DNA of 64,000 nt from Bradyrhizobium sp. 1 (GTDB lineage Bacteria > Pseudomonadota > Alphaproteobacteria > Rhizobiales > Xanthobacteraceae): positions 1 to 64,000 of the forward strand of contig NZ_JADPJH010000010.1 in NCBI RefSeq assembly GCF_023073315.1. Direction: 5' to 3'. Each line of letters begins with the position of its first letter. The first letter of the stretch is position 1. Both the position numbers and the translations under genes were made by a program. This document shows, one piece after another, positions 44,032 through 54,843 of the stretch. Below the pieces are notes generated by a model that saw only the letters and a list, made by a program, of their open reading frames with translations, was not told the origin of the DNA and made no database searches.

Positions 44032-44059
44032 GTTCAGAGATCGAAAGATCGAAGGCTCC

Positions 44060-44094
44060 AGGGGAGGCAGGGAAACCGGCCTCCCCTTTCGTTT
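44060..44094 (+). terminator. Rho-independent terminator of rplU-rpmA
   Basis: AGGGGAGGC (44060-44068) pairs perfectly with GCCTCCCCT (44079-44087) and is followed by TTCGTTT. This is a standard intrinsic terminator layout. Confidence 0.72.
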
Positions 44095-44136
44095 GACGAG
44101 TTCACTTTTCACTTAGTGACTTTGACGGAGCCGGAC

Positions 44137-44730
44137 ATGTTGCAGGATTTCTCGAGCGTGACCGTGCAGGAGGCGAGACCGAGCGTCGTCGCCACCGAGC
44201 GGCTGACCTTGCGGCGGCCGACCCTCGCCGACGTCAGGACCATCGCCCTTCTCGCCAACGACCGCCGTGTCGCGGACAACACCCGCCGCCTCCCGCATCC
44301 CTATTCGCAGGACGACGCCGTCGCATTCATCCGCGCCACCTCCACGCTCGGCAGCGAGACCGTGTTCCTGATCGAGCACGACAGCGGGCCGGTCGGCATG
44401 GTCGGCATCGATCGCTCCACGCCCGGCAATGCCGAGCTCGGCTACTGGCTCGGCGTAGAGCATTGGGGCCGGGGTTATGCAACCGAAGCCGCGCGCGGCG
44501 CGATCGACTTCTTCTTCGAGGAATTCGAGGACGATCATCTTTATGCGGGCGCGCGCGTCACCAATCCGACGTCGCGCAACGTGCTGGAGAAGTGCGGCTT
44601 CCAGTGGAGCGGCGTGCAGCTGCACCGCTTCCTGGCGCTAGGCTCATCCACGCCGGTCGATTGCTTCCGCCTCTCGCGCGGGGTGTGGTCGTCGCTGAAG
44701 AGCTGGAGCAGCGCGCGAAGGATGAGGTAG
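44137..44730 (+). CDS. GNAT-family N-acetyltransferase (RimJ/RimL type)
   Basis: A 197-residue acetyltransferase: TERLTLRRPTLADVRTIALL at the start, ELGYWLGVEHWGRGYATEAA holding the acetyl-CoA pyrophosphate loop, and a C-terminal VTNPTSRNVLEKCGF block. This subfamily acetylates protein or amino-acid N-termini or antibiotics; the substrate is not predictable. The frame is open back to 43999, but the ATG at 44137 follows the rpmA terminator and has ACGGAG upstream. Confidence 0.85.
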   Translation: MLQDFSSVTVQEARPSVVATERLTLRRPTLADVRTIALLANDRRVADNTRRLPHPYSQDDAVAFIRATSTLGSETVFLIEHDSGPVGMVGIDRSTPGNAELGYWLGVEHWGRGYATEAARGAIDFFFEEFEDDHLYAGARVTNPTSRNVLEKCGFQWSGVQLHRFLALGSSTPVDCFRLSRGVWSSLKSWSSARRMR

Positions 44731-44740
44731 CGCGTCGACG

Positions 44741-44905
44741 CTTACCCTCCCCTGGAGGGGGAGGGTCGATCGCGCATAGCGCGAGCGGGGTGGGGTGATC
44801 TCTCCACTCGGGCAGCGTTCGATGCGGAGAGACCGTCACCCCGCCCCGTCTCACATTTCGCTGCGCTCAATGTGAGCCGACCCTCCCCCTCCAGGGGAGG
44901 GTAAG
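44741..44905. repeat. Long inverted repeat with 28-base arms
   Basis: The 28 bases at 44741-44768 (starting CTTACCCTCCCCTGGA) are the exact reverse complement of 44878-44905. The arms enclose about 109 bases that contain further small stems (CGCGCATAGCGCG; CTCACATT...AATGTGAG). It fills the gap between two converging genes, like a dispersed REP/BIME-type element, and may end both transcripts. Confidence 0.7.
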
Positions 44906-44907
44906 GG

Positions 44908-45822
44908 TCAGGCCGGCGGATTCACGTCCACGGTCACGCGCCCGAGATCGCGCTCGCGCAGGTAAATATAGAACCCGGCGCCGATGATGATGGCGGCGCC
45001 GACGATAGTGGCGATTTCGGGCACGTCGCCGAACACGATGAAGCCGAAGATCACGGCCCAGACGATCATCGAATATTGATACGGCACGACCACACTCGCC
45101 GGCGCGAGTTTTAGCGAGCGGTTGACGCAGAACAGCGCGGTCACCGAGATGACCCCCGCCAGCGCAAAGATCACGAGGCTGCCCGGGCTCGGCGGCACCC
45201 AGTGAAATGCCGACAGCACCGCACCCAGCAGGAACGTGCCGATGAATTGCGAGGACGCCATCACGATGTCAGGCGTCTTGCGCAGGCTGCGGGTGATCAG
45301 CATCAGGGTTGCGAATGACAGGCTGCCGCCGAGCGCGATCAGCGCCGGCAGGCTGATCGTCTGCGCCGACGGCCGCAGCGCAATCAATACGCCGCAGAAG
45401 CCGATCAGAATCGCGGTCCAGCGCCGCCAGCCGACCTTCTCGCGCAGAAAGACCGCCGACATCGCGGTGACGAAGATGGGACCGGCAAGATAATAGGTGA
45501 TGACGTCGGCAAGCGGCAGATAGACCGTCGCAATGAAGAAGGCGGCGACCTCCAGCGTCGACAGCGTGACGCGAATGAGCTGCAACCACGGCCGCTCCAT
45601 GTGAACGAAGTCCTGGCGCTGCCGCCAGATGATCGGCAGCAGCAGCAACAGCGCCGCGCAGGCGCGCAGGAACAGCAGCTGTCCGACCGAATAGGTCCCG
45701 ACCAGGAACTTGCCCATGGCGTCGCCGAACGAGAACATGAAGATCGACAGCACCATGAGCCCGATGCCGGCGAGGCGCGCCGATCGGTCGTCATAGGCGG
45801 AGAGGTTCTTGAAGAAGGGCAT
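44908..45822 (-). CDS. EamA-family (DMT) inner-membrane transporter
   Basis: A 304-residue polytopic protein with ten hydrophobic helices in two EamA repeats (first IGLMVLSIFMFSFGDAMGKF; the later RSLKLAPASVVVPYQYSMIV is typical). It is likely an exporter of a small metabolite. The ATG at 45822 gives MPFFKNLSAYDD; an upstream start at 45879 adds a basic stretch without support. The opposite-strand MaoC gene starts about 210 bases away. It is not closely similar to the EamA protein at 8.3 kb. Confidence 0.84.
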   Translation of the reverse strand: MPFFKNLSAYDDRSARLAGIGLMVLSIFMFSFGDAMGKFLVGTYSVGQLLFLRACAALLLLLPIIWRQRQDFVHMERPWLQLIRVTLSTLEVAAFFIATVYLPLADVITYYLAGPIFVTAMSAVFLREKVGWRRWTAILIGFCGVLIALRPSAQTISLPALIALGGSLSFATLMLITRSLRKTPDIVMASSQFIGTFLLGAVLSAFHWVPPSPGSLVIFALAGVISVTALFCVNRSLKLAPASVVVPYQYSMIVWAVIFGFIVFGDVPEIATIVGAAIIIGAGFYIYLRERDLGRVTVDVNPPA

Positions 45823-46031
45823 TGATACGAATGTGAGTTCGGGGGCTCGTCGTTGCGAGGAGCTCTTGCGACGAAGCAATCCAGTCGCGGAGAGAGCGCA
45901 GCAGACAGGCGACTAGAGTCGCTTGGGGCCGTTTTAATGGCGTGAGCGCCCGGGACAAGCCCGCCCTCGCCGAATTGAACGGATTGTCGCACTCTTCGCG
46001 GCGCGGTAGCGATAGGTGCCGCACCGACAAG

Positions 46032-46526
46032 ATGAGCCAAGACATGACCGACTTCGATCCAACCCAGCATCGCATGATCCTCACGCAACGCTGGTTTGAG
46101 GATTTCGTGGTCGGTGAGCGCTTCGTGATCCCGAGCCGGACCCAGACCAATGCGGTATTCGCGGCGTTCCAGACCGCGAGCGGCGATACCCATCCTGTCC
46201 ATTACGATGTGGAGTATTGCCGCAGCCGCGGCATGCCGCATCTGCTCGCCCACGGCTTCCAGACCCTGATCCACACCGCGCCGGGCGCAGGCCTGTTTCC
46301 GTTCATGGTCGAGGACTCCCTGGTCGGCTTCCTCGAGCAGTCGAGCCGGTTCCTCAAGCCCGTGTTCGCCGACGACACCATCTATCCCGCGCTCGAGGTC
46401 ACCGAGCTCGTGCCGGGCCGCACGACCGGTACAGTCACGCTCAAAAGCACCGTGTTCAACCAGCGCAAGGAGCTGGTGCTGGAGGGGATGCAGAAATTCC
46501 TGATCCGGCGCCGTCCGGCTGGTTAA
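46032..46526 (+). CDS. MaoC-like hot-dog dehydratase/thioesterase-fold protein
   Basis: A 164-residue single hot-dog protein. The hydratase-2 motif region reads TASGDTHPVHYDVEYCRSRG with the Asp and His pair, followed by HLLAHGFQTLIHTAPGAGLF. Such proteins hydrate enoyl-CoA or act on related acyl thioesters. The ATG at 46044 (MTDFDP) is an alternative start; the frame is open further upstream without a ribosome site. It precedes obgE by about 85 bases. Confidence 0.83.
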   Translation: MSQDMTDFDPTQHRMILTQRWFEDFVVGERFVIPSRTQTNAVFAAFQTASGDTHPVHYDVEYCRSRGMPHLLAHGFQTLIHTAPGAGLFPFMVEDSLVGFLEQSSRFLKPVFADDTIYPALEVTELVPGRTTGTVTLKSTVFNQRKELVLEGMQKFLIRRRPAG

Positions 46527-46569
46527 TCACGGCCTCAAAATCGCGGAATTTCGGCCGATTCAGGGATAA

Positions 46570-47652
<1,083 letters not shown>

Positions 47653-47735
47653 TCCGGTCGGCCCAAGGGCCCGCCGCTTGCCTTGGCCGGCGCGATAGCG
47701 CAGCCTCAAAAATCAAGAAACGACAGGGGCGAGGC

Positions 47736-49370
47736 ATGGCGCGCGCGAAGAACGTTCTCTGGATCATGTGCGACCAGCTTCGCTATGATTATCTCGGCTG
47801 CACCGGCCATCCCACGCTGAAGACGCCGAACATCGACGCCATGGCCAAGCGCGGCGTGCTGTTCAGCAAGGCGTATGTGCAGTCGCCGATCTGCGGACCA
47901 TCGCGGATGTCGTTCTACACTGGGCGCTACATGCGCTCGCACGGCTCGCACTGGAACGGCTGGCCTTTGCGCGTCGGCGAGCCCACACTCGGCGATCATC
48001 TGAAGAAAATCGGCGTGCGCAACGTGCTGGTCGGCAAGACCCACATGGCGCCCGATCTCGAAGGCATGAAGGCGCTCGGCATCCCGCCGGAATCGATGAT
48101 CGGCGTGCACGTCGCCGAATGCGGTTTTGAGCCGTATGAGCGCGACGACGGCCTGCATCCGACCGGTCGGCCGCGCCCGAAATACGATGAGTATCTGCGC
48201 CAGCAGGGCTTTGAAGCCACCAATCCCTGGGAGCATTGGGCGAATTCTGGCGCGGCGGAAGACGGCTCCTTGCAGAACGGCTGGCTGCTGGTGCATGCCG
48301 ACAAGGCCGCGCGCGTGCCGGATGAGCATTCCGAAACGCCTTACATGACGCGGCGCGCGATGGATTTCATCAGCGAAGCCGAGACCGACGGCCGGCCGTG
48401 GTGCCTGCATCTGTCCTACATCAAGCCGCATTGGCCCTATATCGCGCCAAAACCCTACGACAGCATGTATTCGACGGCGGACATGATTCCGGCGATCCGC
48501 TCCGAGCGCGAGCGGCAAAATCCGCATCCGGTGTTCGGCGCCTACATGGACATGCGCTACTCCCGCAACATGGCGCGCGACGAGGCCCGCGAGAAGGTGA
48601 TCCCCACCTATATGGGCCTGATCACGCAGATCGACGACCAGATGGGCGTGCTGATGAAGTTTCTGGAGGCGCGCGACCTCCTTGAGACGACCATGATCGT
48701 GTTCACCTCCGATCACGGCGATTATCTCGGCGACCACTGGATGGGCGAGAAGGACCTGTTCCACGAACAGTCGGCGAAGATTCCGCTGATCGTCATCGAT
48801 CCCTCGAAAGAGGCCGACGCCACGCGCGGCACGCGCAGCGATGCGCTGGTCGAGGGCATCGATCTCGCGCCGACCTTCGTCGATTATTTCGGCGGCAAGG
48901 TGCCGGGTCATATTCTCGAAGGACGCTCGCTGCTGCCGCTGCTGCGCGGGCCGACGCCGCCGGATTGGCGCAAGGTGGCGTTCTCCGAATACGATTACGC
49001 GATGCAAGACGTGCGGCTGAAACTGAACCAGCCGATCGAGCGCTGCCGCCTGTTCATGGTGTTCGACGGCCGCTGGAAATACATCCACGCCTCCGGCTTC
49101 CGCCCGATGCTGTATGACCTCGAAACCGATCCGGAAGAGTTTCTGGATCGCGGCGACGCCCCTGATTGCGCCGGCGTCGTCGCGCGGTTGCAGGCCGAGC
49201 TGTTCGACTGGGCGCTGCATCCGAACGACCACATCACCACGCCGCGCGAGAAGATCGCGAATTATGCGGACAACCAGCTCCAGGTGAAGGGTGGGGTTTT
49301 GATCGGCATCTGGGACGAAGCCGAACTGGCGTCGATCAAGGACGGCATCGCGCAGCGCGCGATGATGTAG
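47736..49370 (+). CDS. Sulfatase-family hydrolase (formylglycine enzyme)
   Basis: A 544-residue alkaline-phosphatase-superfamily enzyme. It has the metal-site start LWIMCDQLRYDYLG, the sulfatase signature ICGPSRMSFYTGRY with Cys53 as the expected formylglycine precursor (C-x-P-S-R), and the second metal block FTSDHGDYLGDHWMGEKDLF. The layout is like phosphonate monoester hydrolases and choline-sulfatase-like enzymes, so the substrate may be a sulfate or phosphonate ester. No signal peptide is seen, so it is cytoplasmic. AGGGGCGAGG precedes ATG 47736. A maturase gene is not in the window. Confidence 0.85.
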   Translation: MARAKNVLWIMCDQLRYDYLGCTGHPTLKTPNIDAMAKRGVLFSKAYVQSPICGPSRMSFYTGRYMRSHGSHWNGWPLRVGEPTLGDHLKKIGVRNVLVGKTHMAPDLEGMKALGIPPESMIGVHVAECGFEPYERDDGLHPTGRPRPKYDEYLRQQGFEATNPWEHWANSGAAEDGSLQNGWLLVHADKAARVPDEHSETPYMTRRAMDFISEAETDGRPWCLHLSYIKPHWPYIAPKPYDSMYSTADMIPAIRSERERQNPHPVFGAYMDMRYSRNMARDEAREKVIPTYMGLITQIDDQMGVLMKFLEARDLLETTMIVFTSDHGDYLGDHWMGEKDLFHEQSAKIPLIVIDPSKEADATRGTRSDALVEGIDLAPTFVDYFGGKVPGHILEGRSLLPLLRGPTPPDWRKVAFSEYDYAMQDVRLKLNQPIERCRLFMVFDGRWKYIHASGFRPMLYDLETDPEEFLDRGDAPDCAGVVARLQAELFDWALHPNDHITTPREKIANYADNQLQVKGGVLIGIWDEAELASIKDGIAQRAMM

Positions 49371-49381
49371 GGCGTTCTTCG

Positions 49382-49405
49382 CCTCTCCCCGCTTGCGGGG
49401 AGAGG
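49382..49405. terminator. Hairpin between converging sulfatase and TctC genes
   Basis: CCTCTCCCC pairs perfectly with GGGGAGAGG across a GCTTGC loop, between two converging stops. It has no T run. The sequence is similar to the arms of the longer repeat near 60.7 kb, so it may be a small member of the same repeat type. Confidence 0.45.
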
Positions 49406-49413
49406 GAGACGGC

Positions 49414-50391
49414 TCAATTCTCGATCTTGTATCCCGTCGCCTTGACGATCGGCTGCCAGAACGCCGTGTTCGCGGCGAGCTCCTTCGACAATCCATCCGT
49501 ATTGCTGCCGACCGGAATCAGCCCGATCGCGGTGAGCTTCTCCTTCACCTCGGGCTTGGCGAGCGCGGCACTTGCGGCCGCACCTAACTTGCTCGCAAAC
49601 TCCGGCGGGCTGCCGGCGGGGAGCCACATGCCGTACCAGGCGTCGGCGACGAGATCGATGCCGCTTTCCTTCAGCGTTGGAACGTCGGGCGCGAACGGCG
49701 AACGCTCCGCGCTACTGACTGCGACGATCTTCACGCCCTTGGCACGATGCTGCGGCAGCGCATCGGCGAGCGTGGTGATCCCAAAGGAAATGTGCCCACC
49801 GATGATGTCGTTGAGGATCGGCGCGCTGCCGCGATAGGGCACGCGGGTCAGCGGAATGCCGAGATCCTTCTCGAGCTTGGAGCCCATGAAATGCGGAATG
49901 GTGCCGTTGCTCGGCACGCCGAACGACGTCTTGTCCGGATGCGCCTTCAGCCAGGCGACAAATCCGTTGAAATCGGCGGCGTCGATCCCCGGGCCGATCA
50001 CGACGGCGAATTCGAATCGCGCCAGCAGCGACACCGGCAAGAAATCCTTCGCCGTGTCGAAGCTCGGCGCCGTCTCCACCATCGGCAGCAGGTACATGGT
50101 CGGGCCCGTCGTCACCAGCACCATGCTGCCATCGGGGCTTGCGCCCTTCACCGCCTTGATGCCGATCAGGCCGTCGCCGCCGGTGCGGTTCTCGACCACG
50201 ATGGTTCGTTGCAGCACCGGCGCCATCTCCTGCGCAATGAGCCGGCACAGCGTGTCGCCACCGGCGCCCGCCGCAAACGGGAAGATAATCTTGCTCAGCC
50301 CGGCCTGCGCTTCCGCCTCGCCCGCCTGTGCAAGTAGCGGCAGGCCAAGAGATCCGGCCATACAACCGGCCATGAATTTGCGGCGATCCAT
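49414..50391 (-). CDS. TctC/Bug-type solute-binding protein
   Basis: A 325-residue periplasmic binding protein with a twin-arginine-like signal MDRRKFMAGCMAGSLGLPLL and Bug-family blocks IIFPFAAGAGGDTLCRLIAQ, VVENRTGGDGLIGIKAV, SPDGSMVLVTTGP and RVPYRGSAPILNDIIGGHIS. It lies alone: the nearest genes are a converging sulfatase and a divergent proB, and no TctA/TctB genes are present. The ligand is unknown; a link to the sulfatase product is possible but unsupported. Confidence 0.85.
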   Translation of the reverse strand: MDRRKFMAGCMAGSLGLPLLAQAGEAEAQAGLSKIIFPFAAGAGGDTLCRLIAQEMAPVLQRTIVVENRTGGDGLIGIKAVKGASPDGSMVLVTTGPTMYLLPMVETAPSFDTAKDFLPVSLLARFEFAVVIGPGIDAADFNGFVAWLKAHPDKTSFGVPSNGTIPHFMGSKLEKDLGIPLTRVPYRGSAPILNDIIGGHISFGITTLADALPQHRAKGVKIVAVSSAERSPFAPDVPTLKESGIDLVADAWYGMWLPAGSPPEFASKLGAAASAALAKPEVKEKLTAIGLIPVGSNTDGLSKELAANTAFWQPIVKATGYKIEN

Positions 50392-50590
50392 TCGTTTCCT
50401 CTTTCAGCCCATTATTGGTTGGCGGCATTAGAGCCGGGCCAGCGCTTAAGACAAGACCGACCTTCGCCGTTTACCATTCCGGCCGCCTTGCGCCGGCCAT
50501 CGTCCTGCTGCAAAAGCAGGCCTTAGCGACACAGCCGTTTCGCTCCGCCGCTTCCCGAGCAATTCGTCACACGCGCCAACACATACACAC

Positions 50591-51712
50591 ATGGCCAGCC
50601 CCGAACTCAGTCAATTCCGCCGCATCGTCGTCAAGGTCGGCTCCGCGCTGCTGGTCGATTCCGACAAGGGCGAAGTGCGGGCGTCATGGCTCGCCGCACT
50701 CGCCGACGATATGGCCGAGCTGCACCGCGAGGGCCGCGACGTGCTGGTCGTGTCCTCGGGCTCGATCGCGCTCGGCCGCAGCCGGCTGAAGCTGCCGCGC
50801 GGCCCGCTGAAGCTGGAAGAGAGCCAGGCCGCCGCCGCGGTCGGCCAGATCGCGCTGGCGCGAATCTGGTCGGAGGTGCTGGGCGCGCACGGCATCGGCG
50901 CCGGGCAGATCCTGGTCACGCTTCAGGACACCGAAGAGCGCCGCCGCTATCTCAACGCCCGCTCCACCATCGGCAAGCTGCTGGAGTGGCGCGCGATCCC
51001 CGTGATCAACGAGAACGACACGGTCGCCACCAACGAGATCCGCTACGGCGACAATGACCGCCTCGCCGCGCGCGTCGCCACCATGGCGAGCGCCGATCTG
51101 CTGGTGCTGCTGTCCGACATCGACGGACTCTACGACGCCCCGCCGAAGAACAACCCGAACGCAAAGCTCATTCCCGTCGTCGACAGCATCTCCTCCGAGA
51201 TCGAGGCGGTGGCGGGAGACGCCGAATCCGAACTGTCGCGCGGCGGCATGCGCACCAAGGTCGAGGCCGCCAAGATCGCAACCACCGGCGGCACACATAT
51301 GCTGATCGCCTCCGGCAAGATCGAGCATCCGTTGCAGGCGATCGCCGATGGCGGCCGCTGCACCTGGTTCCTGACCCCGGCCAACCCCATCACCTCGCGA
51401 AAACGCTGGATCGCGGGCACGCTGGAGCCAAAGGGCACGCTGACCATCGATGCCGGCGCGGTGACGGCGCTGCGCGCCGGCGCCAGCCTGCTGCCGGCCG
51501 GCGTGATCAAGGTCGAGGGCCAGTTCGCCCGCGGCGACGCCGTGATCGTCCGCGGCCCCGATACCAGCGAGATCGGCCGCGGCCTGATCGCCTACGACGC
51601 CGAGGTCGCCGAGCGGATCAAGGGCCGCTCCTCCCCGGACGTGATGGCCATCCTCGGCATCAGCGGCAGGTCGGAGATGATCCACCGCGATGATCTGGTG
51701 ATGGGCGGGTAA
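50591..51712 (+). CDS. proB: Glutamate 5-kinase (proline biosynthesis)
   Basis: A 373-residue enzyme that phosphorylates glutamate to start proline synthesis. The kinase domain (about 1-265) shows [42 protein letters not shown] and [13 protein letters not shown]. The C-terminal PUA domain (about 280-373) reads [20 protein letters not shown]. The next pathway gene, proA, is only 500 bases away, separated by a small reverse-strand antitoxin-like gene. Confidence 0.96.
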   Translation: MASPELSQFRRIVVKVGSALLVDSDKGEVRASWLAALADDMAELHREGRDVLVVSSGSIALGRSRLKLPRGPLKLEESQAAAAVGQIALARIWSEVLGAHGIGAGQILVTLQDTEERRRYLNARSTIGKLLEWRAIPVINENDTVATNEIRYGDNDRLAARVATMASADLLVLLSDIDGLYDAPPKNNPNAKLIPVVDSISSEIEAVAGDAESELSRGGMRTKVEAAKIATTGGTHMLIASGKIEHPLQAIADGGRCTWFLTPANPITSRKRWIAGTLEPKGTLTIDAGAVTALRAGASLLPAGVIKVEGQFARGDAVIVRGPDTSEIGRGLIAYDAEVAERIKGRSSPDVMAILGISGRSEMIHRDDLVMGG

Positions 51713-51746
51713 GCGACAAAACGGCAGGCGCGGAATTAAAGTAAGG

Positions 51747-52028
51747 TCAAACCTTTTTGCCACGCTTCTGAGCGGCCAACCGTTCGCGTCCCCGAGCCTT
51801 GATACCTTCGAACCACTCCGCGCCGACCTCTTCCATCGGCCCGCTGTCAAAGCCCTTCTGGATTTCGGCCCGCAGTGCTTCCAGCTTGACCTTGCGCCTC
51901 TCCTCACGCTCTTCGACAAGGCGAAGGCCTTCACGCATCACCTCGCTGGCGCTGGCGTAGCGGCCGCTCTCGACCAGATTGTCGATCAAGTCCTCAAAAT
52001 GCTTGCCAATGCTGTAGCTGGTCGGCAT
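51747..52028 (-). CDS. ParD-like antitoxin, apparently without toxin
   Basis: A 93-residue protein with a ribbon-helix-helix N-terminus (SYSIGKHFEDLIDNLVESGR, then YASASEVMREGLRLVEERE), the pattern of ParD/CC2985-type antitoxins, and a basic C-terminal tail. These genes are normally followed by a parE toxin gene. Downstream on its strand there are only 34 bases before the proB stop, so no toxin gene is present. It is inserted between proB and proA on the opposite strand. Confidence 0.82.
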   Translation of the reverse strand: MPTSYSIGKHFEDLIDNLVESGRYASASEVMREGLRLVEEREERRKVKLEALRAEIQKGFDSGPMEEVGAEWFEGIKARGRERLAAQKRGKKV

Positions 52029-52220
52029 CGCAGGCTCCGTTATTAAGTATTGATATTCCGCGATATTTTGACGGCCCGCAAGGATCCGTCCGGCCTCCGC
52101 CTAACCCGGCCATTGGCCTACCTCACGGCGCGGACCGGGCCCCTGCCATACCCTCCCCGCCCTTCGCAAAAGTGGGATTTCCGTGCTAGGACACTGCCTT
52201 AGCAGAAGGTTGAACTCCCC

Positions 52221-53516
52221 ATGGCCGCCCCCCTCAAAGCCGTTGACGGCAATGCCGATCTTCAGGCGCTGATGACCGATCTCGCCAGCCGTGCTCGCGC
52301 TGCCGCGCGCGTGCTGGCGCTGGCGTCGCCGGAGCAGAAGAACCGGGCGCTCGAGGCCATGGAGCGGGCGATCCGCGCGAATGCTGCGGCGATCCTCGCC
52401 GCCAATGCCGAGGATGTCGCCGAGGCCCGCGCCTCCAGCAACATGACGGGGTCCTTCATCGACCGCCTGACGCTGACGCCGGCGCGTGTCGAGTCGATGG
52501 CCGAGGGCGTCGGCATCGTGCGCGGCATCGCTGATCCCGTCGGCATCATCACCGAGAGCTGGCAGCGCCCGAACGGCATGACCATCGAGCGCGTGCGCGT
52601 GCCGCTCGGCGTCGTCGGCGTGATCTTCGAGAGCCGGCCGAACGTTGCGGCGGACGCCGGCGTGCTGTGCCTGAAGTCGGGCAATGCCGTGATCCTGCGC
52701 GGCGGCTCGGACAGTTTTCGGTCCTGCCGCGCCATCCATGAATGCCTGGTGCAGGGCCTGCGCGAAGCGGGCCTGCCCGAGGCCGCAATCACGCTGGTGC
52801 CGACGCGCGACCGCGCGGCGGTCGGCATGATGCTGTCAGGGTTGAACGGCGCCGTCGACGTGATCGTGCCGCGCGGCGGCAAGAGCCTCGTGGCGCGCGT
52901 CGAGCAGGAGGCGCGCGTGCCTGTGTTCGCGCATCTCGAAGGCGTCAATCACGTCTATGTCGATGCCAGCGCCGACCTCGCCATGGCGAAGTCGATCGTG
53001 CTCAATGCCAAGATGCGCCGCACCGGCGTCTGCGGTGCCGCCGAGACGCTGCTGGTCGATCGCGCCGCTGCCAGCAAGAACCTGAAGCCGCTGATCGAGA
53101 TGCTGATCGAGGCCGGCTGCGAAGTGCGCGGCGACGCGGCTGTGCAAGGAACGGATGCGCGCGTAAAACCGGCCAGCGAAGACGATTGGGACACCGAATA
53201 TCTCGACGCGATCATCGCGGCGAGGGTGGTCGACGGCGTCGACGGCGCGATTGCCCACATCCAGACCCACGGCTCGCATCACACCGACGCGATCGTGAGC
53301 GCGGATGAGGTGGCTGCGAAGAAATTCCTGAGCGAGGTCGATTCCGCAATCGTGCTGCACAACGCCTCGACGCAGTTCGCCGACGGCGGCGAATTCGGCT
53401 TCGGCGCCGAGATCGGCATCGCCACCGGCCGCTTCCACGCGCGCGGCCCGGTCGGCGCCGAGCAGTTGACGAGCTTCAAATATCGCGTTCACGGCACCGG
53501 GCAAACGCGGCCGTAA
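52221..53516 (+). CDS. proA: Gamma-glutamyl phosphate reductase
   Basis: A 431-residue NADPH-dependent reductase of the proline pathway. Its aldehyde-dehydrogenase fold includes [34 protein letters not shown], the catalytic cysteine in [16 protein letters not shown], and [20 protein letters not shown] near the end. AGAAGG occurs about 10 nt before the ATG. NadD follows after 18 bases, so the two may be co-transcribed. Confidence 0.96.
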   Translation: MAAPLKAVDGNADLQALMTDLASRARAAARVLALASPEQKNRALEAMERAIRANAAAILAANAEDVAEARASSNMTGSFIDRLTLTPARVESMAEGVGIVRGIADPVGIITESWQRPNGMTIERVRVPLGVVGVIFESRPNVAADAGVLCLKSGNAVILRGGSDSFRSCRAIHECLVQGLREAGLPEAAITLVPTRDRAAVGMMLSGLNGAVDVIVPRGGKSLVARVEQEARVPVFAHLEGVNHVYVDASADLAMAKSIVLNAKMRRTGVCGAAETLLVDRAAASKNLKPLIEMLIEAGCEVRGDAAVQGTDARVKPASEDDWDTEYLDAIIAARVVDGVDGAIAHIQTHGSHHTDAIVSADEVAAKKFLSEVDSAIVLHNASTQFADGGEFGFGAEIGIATGRFHARGPVGAEQLTSFKYRVHGTGQTRP

Positions 53517-53534
53517 AGTCGTGAGGCGCGGGCA

Positions 53535-54179
53535 TTGAGTAACAATTTCGTCGCGCCGCGTTTCTTCGCGCAGGCCATACCACCCTACACCGAAGGCATG
53601 CGCGTCGGCCTGCTCGGCGGCTCGTTCAATCCGCCGCACCAGGCCCATCGCGCAATCAGCCAGTTCGCGCTGAAACGCCTCCAGCTCGATCGCGTGTGGT
53701 GGCTGGTGACCCCCGGCAATCCGCTGAAGGAGAACGGCAATCTGCATGAGCTCGGCGAGCGCATGCAGGCCGCGCGCGACGTCGCCAACGATTCCAGGAT
53801 CGAGGTGAGCTGTCTCGAATCCGTCATTCGTACCCGCTATACTATCGACACGATCAACACCTTGCGCCGCCGCCTCTCGGGCTTGCGCTTTGTCTGGATT
53901 ATGGGCGCCGACAATCTCGCTCAATTCCACCGTTGGCAGCACTGGCGGCGCATCGCCGACCAGGTGCCGATTGCGGTCATCGATCGCCCGCCGCAGAGTT
54001 TTCGCGCCCTCGCCTCTCCCGCCGCCCAGGCACTCGCGCGCTACCGCTTGCCCGAGAATAAGGCAGCATTGCTCGCGGATCAGCCGGCACCGGCCTGGGT
54101 CTTCCTGACGGGAATGAAGTTGAATCTCTCTTCGACCGGCTTACGGAACCCGGACGGAAGCTGGAAAGGTACGAAGTGA
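53535..54179 (+). CDS. nadD: Nicotinate-nucleotide adenylyltransferase
   Basis: A 214-residue NaMN adenylyltransferase for NAD synthesis. The nucleotide-binding motif is [18 protein letters not shown], and the C-terminal substrate motif is [22 protein letters not shown] and [16 protein letters not shown] are family blocks. A TTG at 53535 gives a 21-residue leader ([10 protein letters not shown]) of the kind usual in rhizobial NadD; ATG 53598 is the alternative. Confidence 0.93.
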   Translation: MSNNFVAPRFFAQAIPPYTEGMRVGLLGGSFNPPHQAHRAISQFALKRLQLDRVWWLVTPGNPLKENGNLHELGERMQAARDVANDSRIEVSCLESVIRTRYTIDTINTLRRRLSGLRFVWIMGADNLAQFHRWQHWRRIADQVPIAVIDRPPQSFRALASPAAQALARYRLPENKAALLADQPAPAWVFLTGMKLNLSSTGLRNPDGSWKGTK

Positions 54180-54310
54180 GTCAGACTGTACGGAAACGGG
54201 GCTCTCTGGCATATTGAAACCCTTAACCCCACATGATGTAGTGTAACCAGTGAGCGCTGGATTCGGCGTTCGCGATACAGTGAAAGGAATGGTCCCTGAC
54301 CACATCTGTA

Positions 54311-54757
54311 TTGTCCAAGTCAGCTTCGACGAAGTCTGTTTTACCCAAGGTTGCCAAGCCTACGCGTAAAACACCGACCAAAGCTGCGGCCTTGATGGCG
54401 CAACCCGACGCCGACAAGACCCTGAGCCTGATCCTCTCCCGCCTCGACGACATGAAGGCGGAAGAGACGGTCACCATCGACCTTCGCGGCAAATCGGCTT
54501 ACTCCGACTACATGATCGTCACCACCGGCCGTGCGAACCGGCACGTCGGCGCGATCGCGGAGAACGTCGCCAAGGGTCTCAAGGAAAACGGCATCAAGAA
54601 CATCCACGTCGAGGGCTTGCCCAATTGCGACTGGGTGCTGATCGATTCCGGCGATGTGATCGTGCACGTGTTCAGGCCCGAGGTGCGTGAGTTCTACAGC
54701 CTCGAGCGGTTGTACACGCAGGGCCCAGGCGCGGCGAAGGCGATCCAGGCGACTTGA
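54311..54757 (+). CDS. rsfS: Ribosomal silencing factor RsfS
   Basis: A 148-residue Iojap-family protein that binds L14 and blocks subunit joining when nutrients are low. Visible blocks are TVTIDLRGKSAYSDYMIVTT, GRANRHVGAIAENV, CDWVLIDSGDVIVHVF and REFYSLERLY. The first 28 residues are a Lys/Thr-rich extension from a TTG at 54311; an ATG at 54395 would give the compact 120-residue form. The order nadD-rsfS-rlmH is typical of alphaproteobacteria. Confidence 0.93.
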   Translation: MSKSASTKSVLPKVAKPTRKTPTKAAALMAQPDADKTLSLILSRLDDMKAEETVTIDLRGKSAYSDYMIVTTGRANRHVGAIAENVAKGLKENGIKNIHVEGLPNCDWVLIDSGDVIVHVFRPEVREFYSLERLYTQGPGAAKAIQAT

Positions 54758-54843
54758 GCCGATTTCGAATCGGCTGACGCGCATGCTAGCGTCGTGCGCG
54801 CGCAATTTGCGCGCGGTCTTGAAAACGCGACTCCGAAAATATC

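Noticed and set aside
47706..49496. A 596-codon reverse open frame opposite the sulfatase-type gene
   Set aside because: It is antisense to an enzyme with an intact active site, and its composition is typical of a shadow frame.
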